From contig NZ_CP087591.1 of assembly GCF_015594925.2 (NCBI RefSeq), positions 1,054,001-1,118,000 of the forward strand: 64,000 nucleotides of DNA, written 5' to 3'. This document shows, piece by piece, positions 35,845 through 45,005 of this stretch. Position 1 is the stretch's first letter, and the number at the start of each line of letters is the position of its first letter. The notes under the pieces were generated by a model, which did not search any database, was not told the origin of the DNA, and saw only the letters and a program-made list of their open reading frames with translations. Source of the stretch: Vibrio sp. VB16. Lineage in GTDB: Bacteria > Pseudomonadota > Gammaproteobacteria > Enterobacterales > Vibrionaceae. The translations under genes were made by a program, and so were the position numbers.

Positions 35845-36684
35845 TCATGACGAGCGCTTTATGGGCGAGTTTCTCGTCAGTACGTCTTTAATCGGCGTAT
35901 GACTGTTCATCGTCGCAAGCCAGATGGCATCAAGTTTTGTGGTTTCGCTGATAATTTTATTGGCCAACGTTACGATTTTGTCGTAATCAGTGGCCAGATC
36001 CAGCTTGTTTATCAACCAAATTTTGATGGCATCTTTGGGAGCGTGCTTAAACATTCCATGTTGATGTTCAATCAAGTTTCCCAGCACTCGGTGGTCAATG
36101 AGTTCGCCATCCAAGCATTGGGTCAGTGCAGAAAACGTGTCCCATCGATGAATTCTCTCGGGTATCGCCCGAGTATGAATAATTTCTGCACCAGTGACAC
36201 CGATAACTATATCCGAAGTATTCGGGATGCAAGGCTCATGCCTATTAGGTGCCTTTATTGGTAAACGTTTAGCACCATCTGACTCAATAATAAAAACTGT
36301 GAAAGGGGAGTCATTTTTTAAATTATCAATAAATTGACTTGTGACACCCGACACTTTAATTTTGTTATTTTTATTATCTGTTCTAATTTTATTTTTATAA
36401 CAAAAAGTGATACTTGGCTCTAATAAATCCAAGTGCTGGTATGTTATTAGTTGTTCGTTGGTGTCGTGGAGGTTAATAAAATTGTCAGCTTGTTCACTGT
36501 CAGGTAAATACATTTTTGTAGTAGTGCTAATAAAAACATGATGGCCTTTTTTTTTGAATTGATTGGCAAGCCAAAACGCCGTTGATGTTTTACCACCGCC
36601 GCCTACAAGTGAAATAACAAGCGGCTTTGATACGGAAGCCTTAAATGATAAAAAAGGTCGTTCTTGGTCGTCAAACCCCATCAT
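35845..36684 (-). CDS. yqeC: YqeC, ATP-binding accessory protein of selenium-dependent Mo-hydroxylases
   Basis: A 279-residue protein. Three consecutive ATG codons follow a strong AAAGGAGG; the second, at 36684, has the best spacing (7 bases) and is used here. A P-loop GGGGKTST lies near residue 33, followed by STTTKMYLP, as in the YqeC family (about 255 residues). The family accompanies yqeB and mocA in genomes with this type of molybdenum hydroxylase, and probably acts in cofactor modification. Its biochemical role is not established. It is divergent from mocA across about 36 bases. Confidence 0.9.
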   Translation of the reverse strand: MMGFDDQERPFLSFKASVSKPLVISLVGGGGKTSTAFWLANQFKKKGHHVFISTTTKMYLPDSEQADNFINLHDTNEQLITYQHLDLLEPSITFCYKNKIRTDNKNNKIKVSGVTSQFIDNLKNDSPFTVFIIESDGAKRLPIKAPNRHEPCIPNTSDIVIGVTGAEIIHTRAIPERIHRWDTFSALTQCLDGELIDHRVLGNLIEHQHGMFKHAPKDAIKIWLINKLDLATDYDKIVTLANKIISETTKLDAIWLATMNSHTPIKDVLTRNSPIKRSS

Positions 36685-36720
36685 CATATGGCCTCCTTTT
36701 AATGAGATTAATGCTAATAA

Positions 36721-37308
36721 ATGGGTAAAATAATGGTTCAACGTCAACATGTAGACTGCGTAATGCCTGCTGCTGGCCTGTCTTCTCGAATGGGACGCTG
36801 GAAGATGATGCTACCTTACCTTCACCATACAATCCTTGATGAAAGTATCGAAAATGCACTTGGCTTTTGCGCTCGAGTAATACTTGTCGTGGGTCACCGC
36901 GGTAGTGAATTAGCCCAACGCTATCAGAACAACGACAATATAGTTGTGGTGGTAAATCCGGGCTTTGAACAGGGAATGTTTAGCTCCATTCAGTATGGGG
37001 TTAAACAGGTTGAAACGGAAAATTTCTTTATATGTCATGGTGATATGCCATGTGTCTCTGCTGATATCTATCAGAGGGTGTGGGATGAACGCGGTCAACG
37101 TACGGTCTTCCCCGGCACAGTTCAAGCCCCAGGACACCCGGTTTTACTCTGCTATTCTATGGCGGCTGAGATAGCCAATGCCCCTTTGGACAGTAAGATG
37201 AAGAAATTGATACAGAGTGGCGAAGTGAAATATGTGGGAATGAAGGAATCAGAAATATTGCTCGATATTGACACGCAAGAAGCCTATGACGCACTTTGTC
37301 GGCGTTGA
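36721..37308 (+). CDS. mocA: Molybdenum cofactor cytidylyltransferase MocA (YgfJ)
   Basis: A 195-residue nucleotidyltransferase with PAAGLSSRMGRWKMMLP near residue 15, the nucleotide-binding signature of MobA/MocA-type enzymes, then VNPGFEQGMFSSIQYG and the HGDMPCVSADIY metal site. APGHPVLL follows. MocA joins CMP to molybdopterin to give the cytosine dinucleotide cofactor used by xanthine-dehydrogenase-family enzymes. That matches the two hydroxylase systems downstream. An internal start at MVQRQHV (36733) is possible. A 39-bp inverted repeat lies 50 bases after the stop. Confidence 0.92.
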   Translation: MGKIMVQRQHVDCVMPAAGLSSRMGRWKMMLPYLHHTILDESIENALGFCARVILVVGHRGSELAQRYQNNDNIVVVVNPGFEQGMFSSIQYGVKQVETENFFICHGDMPCVSADIYQRVWDERGQRTVFPGTVQAPGHPVLLCYSMAAEIANAPLDSKMKKLIQSGEVKYVGMKESEILLDIDTQEAYDALCRR

Positions 37309-37358
37309 AGCTGATGCATTAAACCATTCCCAATTTTATTATTATCATTATGAGAGTT

Positions 37359-37397
37359 GATAGTGAATTATTATCAAAATGATAATAAGCCACTATC
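37359..37397. promoter_or_regulatory. 39-bp inverted repeat after mocA
   Basis: Arms GATAGTG...TTATTATCA and TGATAATAA...CACTATC pair with a single two-base mismatch and an AAA loop. No T run follows, so it is not a standard terminator. The GATAG half-sequence recurs in the upstream sites of the ygfK and ygfM operons, so it could also be a protein binding site. Confidence 0.5.
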
Positions 37398-37519
37398 ACC
37401 AGTTAATAATTATACTGTGTAAAAATCTAGGCAGTTTATTTGAATTTATCTTGTTATTGAGAATAAATCACATTTCACCTTTCTAAATTAAATAATTTCT
37501 TAACGTTTCTGTTTCTGAT

Positions 37520-37533
37520 AATACCTATCAAAA
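37520..37533 (-). promoter_or_regulatory. TTTGATA-type site 1 upstream of ygfK
   Basis: Reads TTTTGATAGGTATT on the minus strand. It lies about 203 bases upstream of the sigma-54 promoter, a normal distance for an enhancer-type activator site. It shares its core with sites at 37566, 46068 and 46105. Confidence 0.55.
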
Positions 37534-37565
37534 TAAACGGTATCAAAGTGATAGTTATTTATTAA

Positions 37566-37578
37566 TTTGATAGGTATT
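37566..37578 (+). promoter_or_regulatory. TTTGATA-type site 2 upstream of ygfK
   Basis: TTTGATAGGTATT, an inverted copy of site 1, centred about 165 bases upstream of the sigma-54 promoter. A weaker TATCAAAGTGATAG at 37541-37554 lies between the two. Confidence 0.55.
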
Positions 37579-37735
37579 TTACTTTGACTAAGAATCATAA
37601 TCATTTCCAACTTATCTTGCTCATTATTAAACGCTTTATCTTCAGGTGCGTGCGCTCACACAATGGACCTTAGTTTCGACCTCTGTCACGAATTTAACTT
37701 AGAACAATCGACTTGATGATCTCGATTTTAATATC

Positions 37736-37751
37736 TGGCTCAGTAGTTGCT
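37736..37751 (+). promoter_or_regulatory. Sigma-54 promoter of the ygfK operon
   Basis: TGGCTCAGTAGTTGCT fits the sigma-54 consensus (TGGCAC, 5 bases, TTGCA/T) with GG and GC at the required spacing. It is 133 bases before the ygfK start. An almost identical sequence stands before ygfM. Enteric purine-utilisation genes of this type are known to have NtrC-type regulators, which fits. Confidence 0.82.
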
Positions 37752-37883
37752 CTTTATTAAATATAGTTGGTTGATTTTTTTCGACCTATCACTTTGAGAC
37801 CGACATATTTAGCCCCACACATTGCATTACGAAATGTACTGGCTGTAACCAAACAAGCAATTATAGCATCAAGGAGATTTATC

Positions 37884-40800
37884 ATGGGAGACATCATGCG
37901 TCCCGTTCCGTTCGGCGAGCTTCTTCATCGTATCTTTAGCGAGTATAAGGAAAGCCAGTCGATTTTTGGGATTCCAGCAAAGCAATTTTATCGCAAGGAG
38001 AGCAACAAAGATCTTTCTGTTTGGGGTGAGAATTGTGAAACACCAGTCGGGCCAGCAGCCGGCCCGCATACTCAATTGGCACAGAATATTATCTGTTCTT
38101 GGCTAGCGGGTGGTCGTTTCATGGAGCTGAAGACAGTTCAGAAGCTTGATACGTTGGAAATAGCTAAACCCTGTATCGACGCAGAAGATGAGTGCTTTAA
38201 CACCGAATGGTCAACCGAATTCACTTTAATAAAAGCGTATGACGAATACCTTAAAGCGTGGATTGCACTGCATCTATTAGAAGAAGTTTTTGCTCCACGA
38301 TTAGAAGGTGAAGCAAAATCTTTTGTCTTTAATATGAGTGTGGGCTATGACCTTGCTGGGATCCAGACAGCACCAATGCAGAAATATATCCATGACATGC
38401 TTGATTCAAGTAAGCATGAAAATTTCGGGGCATATATCGATGAATTGAATCGTTTTATCGCGAAACCAGATTTTGCTAACGAGTTTAGTTCACCACGCCT
38501 TAACCAGCTTACTGAGACGATTACGCCTCAACTGACACGTGGTGTCACATTATCTACTATGCATGGTTGCCCACCACATGAGATAGAAGCGATCTGTCAA
38601 TATATGATCGAAGAGAAGGGCATCAACACGTTTGTGAAATTGAACCCTACTTTATTGGGCTTCAAACGTGTACGTGAGATATTAGATAACGCTGGATTTG
38701 ACTATATTGCGTTAAGCGAAGAGTCATTCGGCCACGACTTGCAGATAGAAGACGCGAAAGCAATGCTTCATCGTTTGGTCGAATTAGGCAAAGCAAAAAA
38801 TATCGGGTTTGGCGTTAAGCTAACTAACACACTTGGTACTTTGAATCGCAAAGGGCGCTTACCCGACAAAGAGATGTATATGTCTGGTCGTGCTTTGTTT
38901 CCACTGTCGGTTAACGTCGCCCTTGAACTTTCTCGAGAATTCGACGGAACATTGCCTATTTCGTATTCCGGTGGTGCTAGCAAGTTTAATATTAAAGAAA
39001 TTTTTGAAACGGGGATTCGCCCAATCACAATGGCAACTGACTTGCTGAAGCCAGGTGGTTATCTTCGCTTGACGGACTGCGCGAAAGAGCTAGAAACCAG
39101 TGATGAATGGGGAATGCAAAAAGTTGACCTCGTGAAACTTGAAGCACTAGCGGCAAAATCGCTGGTCGCAGATTACGTACAAAAAGAGTGGCGTGGACCA
39201 GAAGAAATCAGTGTCAAAAAAGCGCTGCCATTGACCGATTGCTATATTGCACCTTGTGTCACTGCCTGTCCTATTAGCCAAGATATCCCCGAGTACATTC
39301 GTCTGTTGGGCGAGCAAAAGTACACCGAAGCATTAGAGGTTATTTATTCTCGTAACGCTTTGCCTGCCATTACCGGACATATCTGTGATCATCAATGCCA
39401 GTACAACTGTACCCGTCGTGACTACGAAGGTGCATTGAACATTCGTGAAATGAAAAAAATCGCACTTGATAAAGGTTGGGAAAGCTATAAAGCCAAGTGG
39501 CATGAACCCGATTTAGATGGCGAAAAATACCCTGTCGCGGTTATCGGAGCCGGTCCTGCTGGTTTGTCCGCTGCCTACTTTATGGCACGAGCGGGTCATC
39601 CAGTCACCATATTTGAGAAAGAGCAAAACGCGGGCGGTGTGGTAAAGAATATCATTCCGCAATTCCGAATTCCGGCAGAAGTGATTCAACACGATATTGA
39701 TTTTGTTACCGCTCATGGTGTTCATATTGAATACGGTTGCAACCCGAATTTAGACTTGGATGCACTAAAATCAAGTGGCTTCAAATATATCTGTCTAGGA
39801 ATAGGAGCGGATAAAGGCAACCCTATTTCACTTGCAGGTGACAATAGCAATATCTATAAATCGCTAGAATTTCTACGTCAGTTCAATGACGGTGAAAAAC
39901 TGGAGCTTGGCAGTCATGTTGCGGTTGTTGGTGCAGGTAACACGGCGATGGACAGTGCTCGTGCTGCCCTTAAAGTTGATGGCGTTCAGAAGGTAACCAT
40001 ACTGTATCGCCGTACAATTGCTGAAATGCCCGCCTACAAAGAAGAGTATGAAGAAGCGGTTGAAGATGGCGTTCAGTTTATGTTCCTCACTAATCCAGAG
40101 CAATTCGATGCCGATGGCAAGCTAACCGCTCGTGTTATGGAATTGGGAGAGCCTGATGAGAAAGGTCGTCGTCGTCCAGTTGCCACACAAGAGACCATTG
40201 AGCTTCAGGTGGATGCGCTCATTACCGCTGTTGGCGAACAGTCAAACCGAGATGCACTTGGTCGTATTGGTATTCCAATGGGTGAAAATGGCTGGCCTAT
40301 TGTTGACGAAGAAAGCTGTGAAACAGGCGTAGAGAATGTCTTCTTAATGGGTGATGCCCATACAGGTCCTTCATCTATCGTTTCTGCTATCTCCAGTGGT
40401 CGGAAAACTGCAACAACGATATTGGCCCGAGAATCTAAAACAGAAAGCCTCGCCGATGTTTCTTCTAAGGTTAAGGCCGAGGCGATATATGCACGTAAAG
40501 GGGATATTCAAGTTCAAATGATCAACGTTAACGAACTTGAAGAGTCCGACCGTGAAAGCTTCATAGAGCAAGAAGCAAGTCGCTGTCTGGAATGTAATTA
40601 TATCTGTAGTAAGTGTGTAGACGTATGTCCTAACCGAGCCAATATATCGTTACCTATTCCAGGTTTCAAAGACCAATTCCAAACATTGCACATCGACGCT
40701 TACTGTAACGAATGTGGTAACTGCGCTCAGTTTTGCCCTTGGGACAGCAAGCCTTACAAAGACAAATTCACCATATTTAATCTACGCGATGACTTTGCAA

Positions 40801-40988
40801 ACAGCACCAATGAAGGCTTCTACGTAGAGGGTAAGGAAGTATTAGTTCGTTCAAAAGGTGAAACATATACCTTTAGCATTAATAACGAGAGTGAACTGGA
40901 TATGCCTGTGTCGATGACGGATGAAGCGACAATGATTAGCTACGTTCATGCGCATCATAATTATTTGCTTGGTAGCGTTGATTTATAG
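37884..40988 (+). CDS. ygfK: Putative selenate reductase-type iron-sulfur flavoprotein YgfK
   Basis: 1034 residues from the ATG at 37884 (AAGGAG 8 bases upstream; the sequence MGDIMRPVPF matches the E. coli YgfK start). The N-terminal half resembles a dihydroorotate-dehydrogenase-type barrel (GPAAGPHTQLAQNI). A Cys-rich GltD-like linker begins near residue 453 (CYIAPCVTAC). FAD-binding GAGPAGLSAAYF lies near 555 and NAD(P)-binding GAGNTAMDSARAAL near 683. The C-terminal ferredoxin part has CLECNYICSKCVDVCP near 900 and CNECGNCAQFCP near 941. YgfK is an electron-transfer protein linked to xanthine-type hydroxylases and purine breakdown; it was first tied to selenate reduction. It heads an operon with ssnA and the xdh genes. 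Confidence 0.94.
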   Translation: MGDIMRPVPFGELLHRIFSEYKESQSIFGIPAKQFYRKESNKDLSVWGENCETPVGPAAGPHTQLAQNIICSWLAGGRFMELKTVQKLDTLEIAKPCIDAEDECFNTEWSTEFTLIKAYDEYLKAWIALHLLEEVFAPRLEGEAKSFVFNMSVGYDLAGIQTAPMQKYIHDMLDSSKHENFGAYIDELNRFIAKPDFANEFSSPRLNQLTETITPQLTRGVTLSTMHGCPPHEIEAICQYMIEEKGINTFVKLNPTLLGFKRVREILDNAGFDYIALSEESFGHDLQIEDAKAMLHRLVELGKAKNIGFGVKLTNTLGTLNRKGRLPDKEMYMSGRALFPLSVNVALELSREFDGTLPISYSGGASKFNIKEIFETGIRPITMATDLLKPGGYLRLTDCAKELETSDEWGMQKVDLVKLEALAAKSLVADYVQKEWRGPEEISVKKALPLTDCYIAPCVTACPISQDIPEYIRLLGEQKYTEALEVIYSRNALPAITGHICDHQCQYNCTRRDYEGALNIREMKKIALDKGWESYKAKWHEPDLDGEKYPVAVIGAGPAGLSAAYFMARAGHPVTIFEKEQNAGGVVKNIIPQFRIPAEVIQHDIDFVTAHGVHIEYGCNPNLDLDALKSSGFKYICLGIGADKGNPISLAGDNSNIYKSLEFLRQFNDGEKLELGSHVAVVGAGNTAMDSARAALKVDGVQKVTILYRRTIAEMPAYKEEYEEAVEDGVQFMFLTNPEQFDADGKLTARVMELGEPDEKGRRRPVATQETIELQVDALITAVGEQSNRDALGRIGIPMGENGWPIVDEESCETGVENVFLMGDAHTGPSSIVSAISSGRKTATTILARESKTESLADVSSKVKAEAIYARKGDIQVQMINVNELEESDRESFIEQEASRCLECNYICSKCVDVCPNRANISLPIPGFKDQFQTLHIDAYCNECGNCAQFCPWDSKPYKDKFTIFNLRDDFANSTNEGFYVEGKEVLVRSKGETYTFSINNESELDMPVSMTDEATMISYVHAHHNYLLGSVDL

Positions 40989-41002
40989 GTTAGGAGTCAG
41001 GA

Positions 41003-42331
41003 ATGTTAATACTAAAAAATGCAACGGCGGTGCAGTTAGAACCTGCACTGATTAAGGAAAGCGTTGATATCGTGCTTGATGGCGGTGTTATCAAAGCGAT
41101 CGGTTCAAATCTGTCGGGTAATTACCCCGGAGCGACGGTAAAAGAGATGAATGGAAAATTGGTTATGCCGGGCATTGTATGTTCGCACAACCATTTTTAC
41201 TCGGGTCTTGCTCGCGGCATAATGGCTGATATCAAGCCAAGCCCAGATTTTATTTCGATTCTGAAGAACCTTTGGTGGCGTATGGATCGAGCCTTAGATG
41301 AAGAAGCGCTGTATTACAGTGGCCTGATTTGTTCATTGGAAGCGATTAAGAATGGCTGCTCATCGGTGATTGATCACCATGCTTCGCCAAACTATATCGC
41401 TGGTTCGTTGAAAACTTTGCGTAGCGGTTTCTTAAAAGCAGGTTTGCGTGGAATGACGTGCTTTGAGACCACCGACCGTAATGGTGGCATGCAAGAAATG
41501 ATGGCCGGAGTTGAAGAGAATATTGCCTTTGCTCAACTGATTGACAACGCTAAAGTGAAAGGGGAAGAACCGTATCTTGTAGAATCGCATATTGGTGCAC
41601 ATGCCCCATTTACGGTGACGGATGAAGGTCTTTCCATGATGTCTGAAGCGGTTAAGGCGACTGGACGTGGTATTCATATCCATGTAGCAGAAGACCGCTA
41701 TGACGTCACTCACAGTCATCATCATTACAGCCAGGATATTGTTGAACGTTTGGACAGTTTTGGCTTAATTAATGAGAAAACACTGTTGGCACATGGTCTA
41801 TTCCTGTCTGATCGTGACATTGATATCTTGAACGCGAAAGACGGTTTCTTAGTACACAACGCCCGTTCTAACATGAACAATAATGTAGGCTACAACAGCA
41901 AGCTAACTCGCTTTAAGAATGTGGCATTGGGAACCGATGGTATTGGTGCAGATATGTTTGAAGAGTTAAAATTCGCTTTCTTCAAACATCGTGATGCTGG
42001 CGGTCCTTTATGGCCAGATAGCTTTACCCGTAACCTATGGAACGGAAACGAAATTCTTGCACGTAACTTTGGGGCCAAGTTTGGTCGTCTGGACCCGGGA
42101 AACAAAGCGGATTTAACGATTCTCGATTACACCAGTCCAACGCCATTTGTTGCCGATAACCTGCCAGGGCATATTGCTTTTGGTATCAATGCGGGCAACG
42201 TCAACAGTGTTATCGTTGAAGGAAGATTTGTGTATGAAGATCGGTCTTTCCCATTCGATATTGCGCCAATCTATGCAGAAGCACGCAAAGTAGCGCAACG
42301 CCTTTGGAAAACAATGGATCGATTAGACTAA
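41003..42331 (+). CDS. ssnA: Putative aminohydrolase SsnA
   Basis: A 442-residue amidohydrolase of the usual SsnA length. Metal ligands are visible in VCSHNHFYSGLARG near residue 65, HIHVAEDRYD near 227, and the late Asp in LGTDGIGADMFEELKF near 312. SsnA proteins lie next to ygfK in many genomes and are thought to deaminate or open a purine-derived compound; the substrate is not settled. The gene starts 14 bases after ygfK with GGAG upstream, so it is in the same transcript. Confidence 0.93.
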   Translation: MLILKNATAVQLEPALIKESVDIVLDGGVIKAIGSNLSGNYPGATVKEMNGKLVMPGIVCSHNHFYSGLARGIMADIKPSPDFISILKNLWWRMDRALDEEALYYSGLICSLEAIKNGCSSVIDHHASPNYIAGSLKTLRSGFLKAGLRGMTCFETTDRNGGMQEMMAGVEENIAFAQLIDNAKVKGEEPYLVESHIGAHAPFTVTDEGLSMMSEAVKATGRGIHIHVAEDRYDVTHSHHHYSQDIVERLDSFGLINEKTLLAHGLFLSDRDIDILNAKDGFLVHNARSNMNNNVGYNSKLTRFKNVALGTDGIGADMFEELKFAFFKHRDAGGPLWPDSFTRNLWNGNEILARNFGAKFGRLDPGNKADLTILDYTSPTPFVADNLPGHIAFGINAGNVNSVIVEGRFVYEDRSFPFDIAPIYAEARKVAQRLWKTMDRLD

Positions 42332-42345
42332 TGTGAGATCTCGAT

Positions 42346-44538
42346 ATGGATACGGTTAATACTCGATTCAAGTGGGAAGAAGCCACTGGTGAAGCTAAGT
42401 ATATTGCCGACCGTCATTACCCGGGACTTTTAGAAGGGCGGTTCTACCGCTCTTCTTGTCCCAGAGGGGTTATTAAATCGGTCGAACTTCCGGAACTGCC
42501 AGAAGGCTACCATTTATTTGGTGCTGATGATGTTCCGGGGCAAAATGCGCTCCCTATAGTAGAAATAGATTGGCCAGCGTTCGCTTGCACTGAAGTGCGG
42601 TTTGTTGGTCAGGTTATCTATCTTTTGGTTGGTCCAAATCCAGATGTGATAGAGACGTTACTGAATAAAATTAAGGTTGATTACACGCCGTTAAAACCGG
42701 CGTATACGATAGAGCAATCTAAAGCGCTTATCGATGGTGCGATTCACTCAACGGACAACGTTCTTGATAGCCATTCGCTAACAAAAGGCGATGTTGAAGA
42801 GGGATTTTCCCGTGCAGTGACCATTATTGAAGAGACGTGCAGTACGGGTTATCAAGAACATATCTATCTGGAAACACAAGGCTGTGTTGGTTATCCAAAG
42901 GATGGGAAAATTGTTATAGAGGGATCGATGCAGTGTCCTTTCTATGTTCATCACTGTATGGCGGTACTACTTGGTCATGATAAAGTTCGTGCTATTCAAT
43001 GCCCGACAGGTGGCGGGTTTGGTGGTAAAGAAGATTATCCTGATGTCTTAGCTGGGCCATTGGCCGTTGCGGTTGAGAAATTGCAACAACCTATTCGAAT
43101 CGTACTGGAGCGTAGCGAAGACATTCAATTTACGTCTAAGCGACACCCGGTAGAATTTCACTACAAAACCGGAATTGATGCTGATGGCAATATTGTTGCC
43201 ATGGAACTCAACTTTGATATTAATTCAGGTGCATACCTTAGCCTTTCTGGCATTGTTTTACAGCGTTCTCTCACAACAGCGACCAATGTCTACGATATCC
43301 CTAATGTTCGCGTAGAAGGGCATGCTTGGACAACGAACACCGTGCCAACAGGTGCATTTCGTGGCTTTGGTTCGCCACAGACGTGTTTCTGTATGGAAAC
43401 CCATATGAATCATATTGCCAAGCAGATTGGTGAAGATCCAATGTCTTTCAAGCATCGACATTTCCTAAAATCAGACTCGACTACCTTGACCGGCGCGGCT
43501 ATCTTCGGCGAATTAGTGTTGGATCAAATGTTGGAACGGATACTGAACTTATCAGACTATAACAACAAGACTGACGAAAATACGATTCTGTCAAATGAAC
43601 GAGCTCAGAGACAAGGGATAGACAACGAAAAACGAAAAGGGATTGGGCTGGCCGTGTTCCAACACGGTTGTGGTTTTGCTGGAGATTTAGAAGATACGCT
43701 GGTACGCGCAAAGGTGCGTTTGCTCAAATTGGCGGACGGTACTATTCAGATCCTTGCTTCTAATACTGATATTGGGCAAGGCCTAAGCCTGACATTTCGT
43801 AAGATTGTCGCCGATACCCTAAATAAACCATTGGATACAATTCAATTAGCGGTGCCAGACACTGGCATTGTGCCGGATTCTGGGCCAACGGTCGCGTCTC
43901 GATCAATATTGATTGTTGGTTACCTGTTGGAAAAAGCGGCCAAAAAAATAAAAGATAATTGGCACGAAGGTGAACCGCTAGAAATCGAAGAGGTGTACCG
44001 CAAGCCGGACTATCATGTCTGGGATCAAAATACTTATCAAGGCAGCGCGTATCAAGCAACAAGCTACGGCATGAATATTGTTGAAGTAGAGGTCGATATG
44101 GCCACCGGTGAAACAGATATTCTCGGTGCTTGGGCAGTATACGATATTGGCCATGCGATTGACCCAGCTGTTTTCAAAGGCCAGATTGATGGAGGTTTGG
44201 TACAAGCGCTTGGTTATGGCAGTTGCGAGAAAATGGAGTTAAATGCAGAGGGTGTTTTTGCTCAAAAAACGATGGCCGATTATGTCATTCCAACGGCATT
44301 GGATGTGCCATCAATTGAAAGCGACCTCGTTGATAACCCTTACCCTTACGGACCAAATGGTGCGAAAGGGGGAGGTGAGTTAACCCATAATGGCGGTGCG
44401 GCCGCCTTTTCAGCGGCAGTAGAATCCGCTATTGGCGAACGTTTATCATCAATACCCGTCACGCCAGAGAAAATATGTCAGGCGATTTATCAAAATGAAC
44501 GAGCACAGAATACTACTGGCGGAGGCAAGGCAAAATGA
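42346..44538 (+). CDS. Xanthine dehydrogenase-family molybdopterin-binding subunit
   Basis: A 730-residue protein of the aldehyde oxidase/xanthine dehydrogenase large-subunit family. The N-terminal a/b hammerhead domain starts at EEATGEAKYIADRHY. Molybdopterin-binding motifs are GGGFGGKEDYPD near residue 223, GAFRGFGSPQ near 336 and NTDIGQGLSL near 467. The catalytic Glu is probably in GAKGGGELTHNGG near 673. It forms a three-subunit hydroxylase with the two overlapping genes that follow. In E. coli the xdhABC set lies elsewhere in the cluster, and this subunit is not closely similar to E. coli XdhA. The substrate is probably a purine, by context only. Confidence 0.9.
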   Translation: MDTVNTRFKWEEATGEAKYIADRHYPGLLEGRFYRSSCPRGVIKSVELPELPEGYHLFGADDVPGQNALPIVEIDWPAFACTEVRFVGQVIYLLVGPNPDVIETLLNKIKVDYTPLKPAYTIEQSKALIDGAIHSTDNVLDSHSLTKGDVEEGFSRAVTIIEETCSTGYQEHIYLETQGCVGYPKDGKIVIEGSMQCPFYVHHCMAVLLGHDKVRAIQCPTGGGFGGKEDYPDVLAGPLAVAVEKLQQPIRIVLERSEDIQFTSKRHPVEFHYKTGIDADGNIVAMELNFDINSGAYLSLSGIVLQRSLTTATNVYDIPNVRVEGHAWTTNTVPTGAFRGFGSPQTCFCMETHMNHIAKQIGEDPMSFKHRHFLKSDSTTLTGAAIFGELVLDQMLERILNLSDYNNKTDENTILSNERAQRQGIDNEKRKGIGLAVFQHGCGFAGDLEDTLVRAKVRLLKLADGTIQILASNTDIGQGLSLTFRKIVADTLNKPLDTIQLAVPDTGIVPDSGPTVASRSILIVGYLLEKAAKKIKDNWHEGEPLEIEEVYRKPDYHVWDQNTYQGSAYQATSYGMNIVEVEVDMATGETDILGAWAVYDIGHAIDPAVFKGQIDGGLVQALGYGSCEKMELNAEGVFAQKTMADYVIPTALDVPSIESDLVDNPYPYGPNGAKGGGELTHNGGAAAFSAAVESAIGERLSSIPVTPEKICQAIYQNERAQNTTGGGKAK

Positions 44539-45005
44539 AGATCGGATTCTATTTAAATGATGAGTTGGTCGAAGTGGAAGCGGATCCCCTGCAATCAATA
44601 CTGCATACACTGCGTATTAACCTTAGTCACATGGCGACCAAAGAAGGCTGTGGTGAAGGGGAGTGTGGCGCGTGTTCAATATTGTTTAATGGCGAATTGG
44701 TAAACGCCTGCATGATGCCTATTGGTCAAGCCGAAGGTGGTCAGTTGATGACCCTGGAAGGGTTGCGAAAAACGGAAAAAGGTTTGTGTGTCATTAATGC
44801 GCTTCTTGAAGCAAAAGGGGTGCAGTGCGGGTTTTGTACTCCGGGTATGGTGCTTGCGTTGTATGCCTTACTTGAAGCCAACGCCCATCCGAACGAGCTG
44901 GAGATTCGGACGGCGATATCAGGTAACCTATGCCGTTGCACAGGGTATGGGATGATCGTTGACGCCGCGAAAATTGCCAGCGAAAAAGGAGAAGGGTTAT
45001 GGTAG
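44535..45005 (+). CDS. Two-[2Fe-2S] small subunit of the molybdenum hydroxylase
   Basis: A 156-residue protein. The plant-type cluster uses Cys39, Cys44, Cys47 and Cys59 (CGEGECGAC...C), and the second helical cluster uses Cys98, Cys101, Cys133 and Cys135 (CGFCTPGM, NLCRCTGYG). All eight ligands are present, so it should carry electrons from molybdenum to FAD. Its start overlaps the large-subunit stop by 4 bases and its end overlaps the FAD subunit by 7 bases, a tightly coupled trio. Confidence 0.95.
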   Translation: MKIGFYLNDELVEVEADPLQSILHTLRINLSHMATKEGCGEGECGACSILFNGELVNACMMPIGQAEGGQLMTLEGLRKTEKGLCVINALLEAKGVQCGFCTPGMVLALYALLEANAHPNELEIRTAISGNLCRCTGYGMIVDAAKIASEKGEGLW

